64,000 nt of DNA from Derxia gummosa DSM 723 (lineage in GTDB: Bacteria > Pseudomonadota > Gammaproteobacteria > Burkholderiales > Burkholderiaceae_E), in the NCBI RefSeq assembly GCF_000482785.1, contig NZ_AXWS01000013.1, forward strand, positions 353,708-417,707, in the 5' to 3' direction. Below the pieces are notes generated by a model that searched no databases, was not told where the DNA came from, and worked only from the letters and a program-made list of their open reading frames with translations. This document shows positions 1 to 7,549 of the stretch, piece after piece (position 1 is the stretch's first letter; each line of letters begins with the position of its first letter). Position numbers and translations under genes: made by a program.

Positions 1-1
1 C

Positions 2-406
2 GGCGCGGCGAGCGGCGCCGCGCGGCTGCTGGCCGAGGCGCGCCGGCTCATCGCCGCGCGGCTCGCCGATCCGGCGCTGTCGCCCGACGCGATCGCCCAG
101 GCGCTGCGCGTCAGCCGCCGCACGCTCTACAACGCCTTCGCGGGCAGCGGCGAATCGCCCCAGGCCTGCGTGCAGCGGCTGCGGCTGGAACGCTGCCGCG
201 AACTGCTCGCGCGCGGCGAGTTGCCGCCGGGCGGCATCACGGCGCTCGCGCTCGATCACGGCTTCTCCGATCCGGCCTATTTCGCGCGGGCCTTCCGGCA
301 GCGCTTCGGCTGCACGCCGTCGGCGGTGCGCGGCGGCGGGCCGGGACCGGGCACCGGCACCGGCACCGGCACCGGGGCCGAGGCCGGGACCAAGCGCCGG
401 CGATGA
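2..406 (+). CDS. AraC-family transcriptional regulator, C-terminal part
   Basis: This is the end of a gene that begins left of the window; the frame is open from base 2. The product carries an AraC/XylS DNA-binding domain: a first helix-turn-helix around SRRTLYNAFAGSGESP, the linker helix RLRLERCRELL, and a second helix-turn-helix ending in DPAYFARAFRQRFGCTPS. The effector-binding N-terminus is missing, so the ligand cannot be inferred. The last 25 residues are a low-complexity Gly/Thr/Pro tail made by a GGCACC hexamer repeat near 349-379, which is unlikely to be part of the fold. It converges on dabA. Confidence 0.85.
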   Translation, partial: GAASGAARLLAEARRLIAARLADPALSPDAIAQALRVSRRTLYNAFAGSGESPQACVQRLRLERCRELLARGELPPGGITALALDHGFSDPAYFARAFRQRFGCTPSAVRGGGPGPGTGTGTGTGAEAGTKRRR

Positions 407-466
407 CCGCGGCGGCCGGGATCACGCCGGCCCGGCCGGCACCGGGCCATGGGAGAGCGGGCCGGG

Positions 467-3148
467 CTAGACGGCGACTGCCGTGTCCGTCGCCACGTCG
501 GCGGATGCGGCCTCCGTCACCCAGCGCGGCGCGGGCGCCAGCGCCGCCAGCCGCTCGATGCGCCCGGCCGCCGCGTCGAGCCGCAGCAGCGTCACCCAGC
601 CGTTGCCGACCAGCTCGCGCACGACCGGATGGCGCCCGACCGCGCCCTCGATCTGTTCGCGCGACGCCTCGACATGCACGGCGAGCCGCAGCGGCTCGTG
701 GCGCAGCCGGCGGCCGTCATGCAGCGATTGCAGCGCGAGGCCGGTGCGCAGGTCGCCGCCATTGCCCTCGAACACGCCGATGCTGCCGCCGACCACGTTG
801 TGCAGCGTCTTGTCGCCGCTGCCCCAGCGCCGGTTGTCGACGACCGAGCCGTGGTACTGCGCGTTGATCCAGTGCGCGACGACCATCGGCGCGCCGAGGA
901 TCTGTTCGAGCAGCGCGCCGTCGGGGTCGCGGCGCGCGTCGTAGTCGTGCAGGAAGACGCGGCCGTCGAGGTCGAGGCCGCGCGTGCGTTCGCGCGGCGC
1001 GACGATCAGCGCCGCGTTGCCGGCGAGGCCCCATTCCGGGCGGGTCTGAGCCCAGTCGGTGGCGCGCTCGTCAAGGGCGCGCGCGCGGGCCTCGGTCGCC
1101 TCGGTCGCCTCGGTCGCCTCGGGCGCCTCGGGCGCATTGAGCGCATCGGGCGCATCGGGCGCGTCGGGAGCGAGGCCGAGCCGGCCGGCGCGGCGCGCGC
1201 GGGCGGTGCGCGAGGCGGCGTCGAGCGCGCGCCGCAGCCGGTCGAGCGCGGGCCGCGCCGATGTGGGCAGAGCGTCGGTGTCGAACAGCGTGAAGGTGTC
1301 GGTGGTGGTGTCGTGGAGGCCGGCGACGAAGCGGGTCGCGGCCGGGATCGTGATGCCGCTCGCGGCGAGGCCGGCGCGCACCTCCGGCTCGTCGAGCAGG
1401 GCGGCGAGCAGCCGGGCGTTGACGTCGCCGCGCTGGCCGCCGCAGGCACCGCAGTCGAGCGCGGCGGCGAAGGGATTGTTCGCGCTCGTGCTGCCGTGGC
1501 CGGCGAGCAGCACCAGCGGCGCGAAGCCGGCGGTGCGGCCGAGCTGGCGCAGCACGCGCTCGGCCAGCGCCACGCGCGCGGCGGTGTCGAGGCTCGCGGG
1601 CAGCGCCGGCCTCAGCCCGGCGCCGGCCGGCAGCGCCGCATGCTCGGGCCGCGTGGCGTCGCCGCGCCCGCCGCGCAGCAGCTTGAAGCCGGCCGCGATG
1701 CCGGTGGTCTCGATCGCGCCGAAGGCCGACAGCACGGTCGCGCCGAAATCGCGCCACGGGCGCCGCCGCGCGAGCGCCGCGCGACGCTGGCCGGCGAGCA
1801 CCTCGGCGAGCGGGCGGCCGTCGAGGTCGGGGCGCGGCGCGGCGGTGGCATGGCCGCCGTCGGCGTCGGCGGTCGAGGCGACCGGCCCGGCGAGGTCGTC
1901 GGTCACGCGCAGCGCGGGCGCGAGCAGGCCCGGCAGCTGGGGCCGTTCCAGCTCGGTGCCGAGCGGCGCGTAGGCGACCGGCAGGCCGAAGAAGCCGGCA
2001 AAGCCCGAGGTCTCGATGCCGGCGTCGGCGGCTTCCAGCGCGCGGCGGTAGGGCTCGGAGCGCACGTCGATGCAGAACACGGCCTGGGCGAAGACGGCGG
2101 GCGCGGCGGTGGCGGACGCGGCTGCCGGCCGGGCCCGCATCGAGCCCAGCAGCGCGGCGTGCAGCGGCTCGCGCCAGGCCAGCTCGATCGCGCGCTGGAG
2201 CAGCCAGTCGATGCGCTGGCCGGCGCGCAGCCGCTCGGCGCGCGGGCCGGCGTCGCGCCAGATGGCGGCCCAGTCGGCGAGGTCGAGGTCGGCGCCGGCG
2301 TCGGCGGCGAGCAGCCATTCCCAGGCGAGGCGGATCGCGAGCAGTTCGACGATGGCGTCGTCATCGCGGCCCGCGAGACGGGCGCGCCAGCGCTGGCCGG
2401 CGCACCAGCCGGCCCAGCCCTGGAGGTCGAGCAGCAGCGCGAGCAGGTAGTCGGCGTGCGCTGCGGGCGGCAGGCCCAGCTCGGCCAGCGCCGCCTCGAC
2501 GAGGGCGAGCGGCGACGCGGGCAGGCCGTCGATCGCGTCGAGCATCGCGCGCCGGCCGCGCCGCCAGGGCAGACCGCGATCGGCGCGCAGCGCGCGGCGC
2601 CAGCTCACGTACAGGCCGCCGCGCCGGTCGGGCTGCCAGCGCGCCTGGGCGGTGTCGAACCAGGCGGCGCAGTGCTGGCTGATCTGGTGAATCACGGTGT
2701 CGCGCCAGCCGCACGGCGCGTCGGGCGCGAGCGCGTCGCGCAGGTCGGTCAGCAGCGGCAGGCGCGCGGGCGCGGCGGGGGCCGGCGCCCGGAGCGCGGC
2801 GCGCAGGTGGTCGGCGTCGATCGGGGGGAGCGGGTCGGTGCCGGAGCGCGCGGCGAGCGTGGATTCGGCGGCTTCGGCGGCGAGCGCCGCGACGAGATGG
2901 CGGTCGCGCAGCCGTCCGGCGCGCCACAGGCCGGCGAACCAGTCGCGCGGCATCGTGAGGCGGGCGCCGGCCAGCGCGCCGAGCCGCGCGGCGGCGGTCT
3001 CGACAGGAAACGCGCGCCAGCCCCACCACGGGCTGACCGCGATCCAGCGGTCGAGCGGCCAGAGCGGCGCGATGCGCTCGCAGGCGGTGGCGATGGCGTC
3101 GGCAAGGTCGTGTCCGGTCGGAAGCCGGGGGGCGAGAGGAGCGTTCAT
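467..3148 (-). CDS. dabA: DabA, inorganic carbon transporter subunit (DUF2309/UPF0753)
   Basis: An 893-residue DabA protein. DabA is the carbonic-anhydrase-like cytoplasmic subunit of the DAB complex, which with the membrane subunit DabB takes up CO2/bicarbonate. The N-terminus has the family signature WPLDRWIAVSPWWGW. The expected zinc ligands are present: Cys359 and Asp361 in AVFCIDVRSE, His551 in LLAGHGSTSANNP and Cys566 in ALDCGACGGQRGD. The ATG at 3148 was chosen because family similarity starts there; the open frame upstream is low-complexity. A Pro/Ala/Glu/Thr insert from a 9-bp tandem repeat lies at 1090-1170. dabB is 142 bp upstream on the same strand. Confidence 0.93.
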   Translation of the reverse strand: MNAPLAPRLPTGHDLADAIATACERIAPLWPLDRWIAVSPWWGWRAFPVETAAARLGALAGARLTMPRDWFAGLWRAGRLRDRHLVAALAAEAAESTLAARSGTDPLPPIDADHLRAALRAPAPAAPARLPLLTDLRDALAPDAPCGWRDTVIHQISQHCAAWFDTAQARWQPDRRGGLYVSWRRALRADRGLPWRRGRRAMLDAIDGLPASPLALVEAALAELGLPPAAHADYLLALLLDLQGWAGWCAGQRWRARLAGRDDDAIVELLAIRLAWEWLLAADAGADLDLADWAAIWRDAGPRAERLRAGQRIDWLLQRAIELAWREPLHAALLGSMRARPAAASATAAPAVFAQAVFCIDVRSEPYRRALEAADAGIETSGFAGFFGLPVAYAPLGTELERPQLPGLLAPALRVTDDLAGPVASTADADGGHATAAPRPDLDGRPLAEVLAGQRRAALARRRPWRDFGATVLSAFGAIETTGIAAGFKLLRGGRGDATRPEHAALPAGAGLRPALPASLDTAARVALAERVLRQLGRTAGFAPLVLLAGHGSTSANNPFAAALDCGACGGQRGDVNARLLAALLDEPEVRAGLAASGITIPAATRFVAGLHDTTTDTFTLFDTDALPTSARPALDRLRRALDAASRTARARRAGRLGLAPDAPDAPDALNAPEAPEATEATEATEARARALDERATDWAQTRPEWGLAGNAALIVAPRERTRGLDLDGRVFLHDYDARRDPDGALLEQILGAPMVVAHWINAQYHGSVVDNRRWGSGDKTLHNVVGGSIGVFEGNGGDLRTGLALQSLHDGRRLRHEPLRLAVHVEASREQIEGAVGRHPVVRELVGNGWVTLLRLDAAAGRIERLAALAPAPRWVTEAASADVATDTAVAV
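1090..1170. repeat. 9-bp tandem repeat inside dabA
   Basis: About nine imperfect copies of a TCGGKCGCC-like nonamer sit in frame. They encode a repetitive Asp/Glu/Ala/Pro/Thr linker in DabA downstream of the zinc-ligand region. The unit length is a multiple of three, so copy-number change would lengthen or shorten the linker without breaking the gene. Confidence 0.75.
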
Positions 3149-3290
3149 GCGGATCTTCGGGACGTGAGGGGCCGGGCGCGCGGCCGAAGCCGGCGCCGAC
3201 GGAGTGGAGCGGAAGGGGAGACGCTTGCCGGAGGCGGGCGCGGCGCGCGGATGGCTGCCGGGGCCGCTTCGCCGAGTCCGGGGTGACGGC

Positions 3291-4898
3291 TCAGGCGGGC
3301 GGCAGCGCGACCGGCGCGATGCCGGCGCGCGCAACCCGGGGCGGCGGCCAGAGGCGGAAGGCGCGGCGGCTCAGCCAGTCATCGACATACAGGCCGCCGA
3401 AGCACCACGGATGCAGCCGGCGCGCGAGCCGGCCGTCGGGCGCGGCGCTGATAACCGCGTCGAGCAGCATCAGCAGCCCGAAGCCCGCCACCGCGACCGG
3501 CCACCACGGCGTGCCGACCGCTTCCGGCGCGAAGCGGCCATCGAGCAGCGCATGCGCCGTGAAATACCCCGCCGCCAGCGCCAGCACCGCGCCCGCGCGC
3601 CAGGGCAGCGCCGCCGTGCCGGGCCGCAGCAGCGGCGCGAAGGCGAGCGCGACGATCGCGGCGAGCGTCAGGTCGGCGGCCGTCCACGACGACGCATGCC
3701 CGAGCAGCGCCGCGGCCTGCCCGACCGCGATCGCCGCCACGCCGGCCAGCGCCAGCGCCAGCGCCGCGCCCGCCGCGAGCTCGCCCGCGCCCGGCCGCGC
3801 CGCCGGCGCCAGCAGCCGGTCGGTGACGGCCAGCCGCACCCGACCGCCCGCGCCGAGGAAGGCATGCGCCTTGTAGAGCGAATGCGCGACCAGATGCAGG
3901 AAGGCCATGCCCGGCGCGCCCAGGCCGCACTCGACGAACATGAAGCCCATCTGCGCGCACGTCGACCACGCGAGCGCGACCTTCACGCTCACGCGCGTCG
4001 CCATCGACAGCGAGGCGACGACCGCCGTCGCGCAGCCCACGACGACGAGGCAGCCCGTCGCGAGCGGACTGGCCGCCACCACCGGCGCGAGCCGGATCAG
4101 CACGAAGCCGCCGAGGTTCACCACGCCCGCATGCAGCAGCGCCGAGAACGGCGTCGGCGCCTCCATCACCTGCACCAGCCAGCCGTGCACCGGCAGTTGC
4201 GCGCCCTGGAGCAGCGCCGCCACCGCGACCAGCGCGACGCCCGCGCTCGCCGCGAGCGGCAGGCCGTCGGCGGCGCGCGCCGCCAGCTCGTCGATGCGCA
4301 GCGTGCCGAGGCTCGCGCCGAGCAGCACCAGCCCGGCCGCGAGGCAGACATCCGCCGCCCGCGCGACGAGGAAATGCTTGTGCACCGCGAGCCGCGCCTC
4401 GGGCCGCTCGCGGAAGAAGCCGAGCAGCCGGTTCAGCGCCAGCCCGGTCGCCGACCACGCCAGCGCGAGCGGCAGCAGATGGTTGGCCGCCGGCACCGCG
4501 AGCGCCGCCACGAGCGTCAGCAGCAGGCCGCGTGCCGCGCGGCGCGCGCCGGGCTGGCCGTCGAGATTGCGCGCCGCGTACCGCACGACCACCCGGCCGA
4601 TGAAGGCGACCAGCAGCATGAAGACCGCGCCGGCCGCATCGAGCCGCAGCCAGTCGCCGGCCACCGGCCCTTGCAGCGCGGCAATCGCCACGGCCACAAG
4701 CGCCGCCGCGAGCGCGAGGTCGAGACCGCGTTGCGCGATGCGCCAGGCGAAGTCGGTCAGCGCCCGGTCATCGCGGCCGCGCACGCCGGCCAGACGTGCG
4801 AGCCGCCGCAACGGCAGCACGGCGGCGCTGAGCGCGCACAGCGCGGGCAGCAGCGCAAACAGGACAGGCCAGACAGGCAGTTCGACCGGCAAGAACAT
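3291..4898 (-). CDS. dabB: DabB, membrane subunit of inorganic carbon transporter (NuoL/MrpA-like)
   Basis: A 535-residue polytopic protein of the proton-conducting complex I subunit (NuoL/M/N) superfamily. The core antiporter motif is visible (AQLPVHGWLVQVMEAPTPFS, then a conserved LLHAGVVNLGGFVLIR), followed by AWSTCAQMGFMFVECGLG and the HSLYKAHAFLGAG lysine helix. In DAB systems this subunit is thought to couple a cation gradient to DabA-catalysed CO2 hydration. The ATG at 4898 follows a GAGGATT-like ribosome site; an in-frame start further upstream would add a non-conserved tail. The adjacent dabA and the absence of other nuo genes separate it from true NuoL. Confidence 0.9.
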   Translation of the reverse strand: MFLPVELPVWPVLFALLPALCALSAAVLPLRRLARLAGVRGRDDRALTDFAWRIAQRGLDLALAAALVAVAIAALQGPVAGDWLRLDAAGAVFMLLVAFIGRVVVRYAARNLDGQPGARRAARGLLLTLVAALAVPAANHLLPLALAWSATGLALNRLLGFFRERPEARLAVHKHFLVARAADVCLAAGLVLLGASLGTLRIDELAARAADGLPLAASAGVALVAVAALLQGAQLPVHGWLVQVMEAPTPFSALLHAGVVNLGGFVLIRLAPVVAASPLATGCLVVVGCATAVVASLSMATRVSVKVALAWSTCAQMGFMFVECGLGAPGMAFLHLVAHSLYKAHAFLGAGGRVRLAVTDRLLAPAARPGAGELAAGAALALALAGVAAIAVGQAAALLGHASSWTAADLTLAAIVALAFAPLLRPGTAALPWRAGAVLALAAGYFTAHALLDGRFAPEAVGTPWWPVAVAGFGLLMLLDAVISAAPDGRLARRLHPWCFGGLYVDDWLSRRAFRLWPPPRVARAGIAPVALPPA

Positions 4899-5002
4899 GA
4901 GCGGAATCCTCGGGAATGACGACGGCCGCGACTGTCGCCCGGCTTCCACCCCCAAGTAAAATTCATTATTCCTGCGTTTTCGTTCGCTTTGAGTGAACAG
5001 TC
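4899..5002. promoter_or_regulatory. Divergent dabB / LysR promoter region
   Basis: The 104-bp gap between divergent starts is locally AT-rich (around 4955-4990, including AAAATTCATTATTCC) against a GC-rich background. A LysR regulator beside its target usually binds here. I cannot assign the -10/-35 elements with confidence. Confidence 0.45.
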
Positions 5003-5902
5003 ATGCGGCTCAACTACCACCACCTGCACTACTTCTGGGCCGTGGCGAAGGACGGGAACCTCACCCGCGCCGCCGCGCGGCTGCACGTCTCGCAATCGGC
5101 GCTGTCGGCGCAGATCCGCCAGCTGGAGGAGCAGCTCGGGCAGGCGCTGTTCGAGCGGCGCGGCCGGCGGCTCGAACTCACCGAGGCCGGGCGGCTCGCG
5201 CTCGGCTATGCCGATTCGATCTTCGCGGCGGGCGGCGAGCTGGTGTCGCTGCTGCGCGAGGGCCGGCGCGCCGAGCGCCAGGTGCTGCGCATCGGCGCGC
5301 TCGCCACGCTGTCGCGCAACTTCCAGCAGAACTTCGTCGCGCCGCTGCTCGGCCGCGACGACGTGATGCTGGTGCTGCAATCGGCCGGCCTGCCCGAGCT
5401 GCTCGCGCGGCTGCGCGTGCACAGCCTCGACGTGGTGCTGTCGAACCGGCGCATCCCGTCGGCGGCCGACGAGCCCTGGCGCTGCCGGCGCATCGCGCAC
5501 CAGCCGGTGAGCCTCGTGGGCCGGCCGCGCGCGACGCCGTTCCGCTTTCCCGACGACCTGCCCGACGTGCCGCTGCTGCTGCCCGGCCGCGACAACGACA
5601 TCCGCGCCGGCTTCGACCTGCTGTGCGAGCAGCTCGGGCTGCGCTGCCAGCTGCGCGCCGAGGTGGACGACATGGCGCTGCTGCGCCTGCTCGCGCGCGA
5701 GTCCGACGGCCTCGCGCTGCTGCCGAGCGTGGTGGTGCAGGACGAGCTGCGCAGCGGCGCGCTGGTCGAGCATGCGGTCGTGCCCGACCTGGAGGAGAAC
5801 TTCTACGCGATCACCGTCGCGCGGCATTTCGAGCCGCCGCTGCTGACCGCGCTGTTCGAACGGCCGGAGGCGGATGTGCTGCATCCGGGCGCGCCGGGCT
5901 GA
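5003..5902 (+). CDS. LysR-family regulator (NhaR-like) of the dab genes
   Basis: A 299-residue LysR-type regulator. The N-terminal winged HTH reads NLTRAAARLHVSQSALSAQI with the typical LEEQLGQALFERRGR wing, and a substrate-binding domain starts around residue 90. The opening MRLNYHHLHYFWAVAKDGN resembles the NhaR branch, whose members respond to ions or pH. It is transcribed away from dabB, so control of dabBA is the natural inference. The frame opens slightly earlier at 4993 in another register, but the ATG at 5003 begins the HTH. Confidence 0.88.
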   Translation: MRLNYHHLHYFWAVAKDGNLTRAAARLHVSQSALSAQIRQLEEQLGQALFERRGRRLELTEAGRLALGYADSIFAAGGELVSLLREGRRAERQVLRIGALATLSRNFQQNFVAPLLGRDDVMLVLQSAGLPELLARLRVHSLDVVLSNRRIPSAADEPWRCRRIAHQPVSLVGRPRATPFRFPDDLPDVPLLLPGRDNDIRAGFDLLCEQLGLRCQLRAEVDDMALLRLLARESDGLALLPSVVVQDELRSGALVEHAVVPDLEENFYAITVARHFEPPLLTALFERPEADVLHPGAPG

Positions 5903-6081
5903 TCGGCGCACGGCGGGCCGGCGCGGGAACGTCGGCGCGCGGGACGCCATCCCGCACCGCCTCGCCTCGCCTCGCCTCGCCTGCACGCCAGTCCTGCACC
6001 GCCTGCACGCGCAGGCAAGCGGCGCCCGCGCGCCAGACCTAGCCTCACCGCACTCATCCCGACCACGAGCGCGAGGCCCGC
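5903..6081. repeat. Intergenic spacer with CTCGC pentamer repeat
   Basis: Noncoding spacer between the LysR gene and the aldehyde dehydrogenase. It holds four tandem CTCGC units at 5961-5980 and otherwise GC-rich, structured sequence. A promoter for the dehydrogenase pair probably lies here but is not recognisable by eye. Confidence 0.4.
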
Positions 6082-7527
6082 ATGCCCTTTCACACCCGCC
6101 ACTTCATCGCCGGCGACTGGCGCGACAGCGCCGACGGCGCCACCTTCGACAAGTTCGAGCCAGCCACCGGCGAGCTGCTCGCCCGCGTCGCCGCCGGCAC
6201 GCCGGCCGACGTGGATGCCGCCGTCGCCGCCGCGCGCGCGCAGTTCGACGGCGGCGAGTTCGCGCGCCTGCCCGGCGCGGCGCGCGGCCGCCTGCTCCAC
6301 CGCCTCGCCGACCTGCTCGAACGCGACAGCGACAAGCTCGTCGAACTGCTCGCGCGCGAGCAGGGCCGCGTGCCGATGGAAATGCGCCTGCTCGACCTGC
6401 CGATGAGCATCGACACGCTGCGCTACTTCGCGGGCTGGGCCGACAAGCTCGAAGGCCGGCAGATCCCCACCGGCGGCTTCATGGGCCGGCCCACCGTCAA
6501 CTACACGACGCGCGAGCCGGTGGGCGTGGCGGCGCTGATCGTGCCGTGGAACGCGCCGCTCATGATCGCGTGCTGGAAGCTCGCGCCCGCGCTCGCGGCC
6601 GGCTGCACGGTCGTGCTCAAGCCGTCGGAGGACGCGCCGCTCGCGCTCGGCGCGCTGGCCGCGCTCGCGGCCGAGGCGGGCTTTCCGGCCGGCGCGGTCA
6701 ACCTCGTGCAGGGCGGGCCGGCCGTGGGGCGCGCGCTCGTCACGCACGCGGGCATCGACAAGATCAGCTTCACCGGCAGCACCGAAGTCGGCCGCAGCAT
6801 CGCGCGCGACGCCGGCCCGCTGTTCAGGAAGCTCACGCTCGAGCTCGGCGGCAAGGCGGCGCAGATCGTGCTGCCCGGCGCCGATCTCGGCCAGGCCATC
6901 GGCGGCATCGCGATGGGTCTGTTCGTGGACCAGGGCCAGACCTGCGCCGCCGGCTCGCGCATCCTGGTCCACCGCTCGCTGCACCGGCCGCTCGTGCAAG
7001 CGCTTGCGGGCGCGGCCGACGGCCTCGTGCTCGGCAACCCCTTCGACGCCGGCACGCAGATGGGCGCGCTCATCAGCGCCCGCCACCGGGCGCGCGTGCG
7101 GGGCTGCATCGACGCGGCGATCGCGGCCGGCGCCAGGCGCGTCGCGGGCGCGGGCGCGGTGCCCGGGCGCGGCTACTTCGTGCGGCCGACGCTGTTCGAC
7201 GAGGTGGACCCAGCCTCGGTCATCGCCCAGGACGAGGTGTTCGGCCCGGTCGGCGTGGTGATCCCCTTCGACACCGAGGAGGAAGCCGTCGCCATCGCCA
7301 ACAACACGCGCTACGGCCTGTCGGCCTCGGTGTGGACGCAGGACGTGGGCGCGGCGCACCGCGTGGCGGCGGGCCTGCGCGTGGGCGCGGTCGCGGTCAA
7401 CGGCTGGAGCCCGCTCGACGCCCGCCTGCCCTGGGGCGGCGGCAGGGACAGCGGCATCGGCCGCGACCTGTCGGCCGCCGCGCTCGACGGCTATCTCGAC
7501 GACAAGGTCGTCACCCTCGTGCTCTGA
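6082..7527 (+). CDS. NAD(P)-dependent aldehyde dehydrogenase
   Basis: A 481-residue class-3-fold aldehyde dehydrogenase, full length for the family. Visible features are the cofactor loop PWNAPLMIACWKLAPALAAG, the SFTGSTEVGR turn, the general base Glu254 in LELGGK, the catalytic Cys288 in GQTCAAGSR and the EEVFGPV-type motif near the C-terminus (DEVFGPVGVV). The next gene, 22 bp downstream, is a PQQ alcohol dehydrogenase, so the pair probably oxidises an alcohol to an acid. The substrate is not determinable from sequence; the protein looks like the broad aryl/alkyl aldehyde group rather than betaine or succinate-semialdehyde enzymes. Confidence 0.9.
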   Translation: MPFHTRHFIAGDWRDSADGATFDKFEPATGELLARVAAGTPADVDAAVAAARAQFDGGEFARLPGAARGRLLHRLADLLERDSDKLVELLAREQGRVPMEMRLLDLPMSIDTLRYFAGWADKLEGRQIPTGGFMGRPTVNYTTREPVGVAALIVPWNAPLMIACWKLAPALAAGCTVVLKPSEDAPLALGALAALAAEAGFPAGAVNLVQGGPAVGRALVTHAGIDKISFTGSTEVGRSIARDAGPLFRKLTLELGGKAAQIVLPGADLGQAIGGIAMGLFVDQGQTCAAGSRILVHRSLHRPLVQALAGAADGLVLGNPFDAGTQMGALISARHRARVRGCIDAAIAAGARRVAGAGAVPGRGYFVRPTLFDEVDPASVIAQDEVFGPVGVVIPFDTEEEAVAIANNTRYGLSASVWTQDVGAAHRVAAGLRVGAVAVNGWSPLDARLPWGGGRDSGIGRDLSAAALDGYLDDKVVTLVL

Positions 7528-7549
7528 CCCGCGGCCAAGGACAACAACG

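Noticed and set aside
449-3286. Very long open frame on the plus strand opposite dabA
   Set aside because: The minus-strand frame encodes a recognisable DabA with its zinc ligands. The plus-strand translation is low-complexity Arg/Gly/Ala, a side effect of high GC.
3291-4898. NADH-quinone oxidoreductase subunit L
   Set aside because: Without other nuo genes and with dabA adjacent, DabB is the better call.
5961-5980. CRISPR-like or protein-binding tandem array
   Set aside because: Only four 5-bp units with no spacers; simple slippage repeat.
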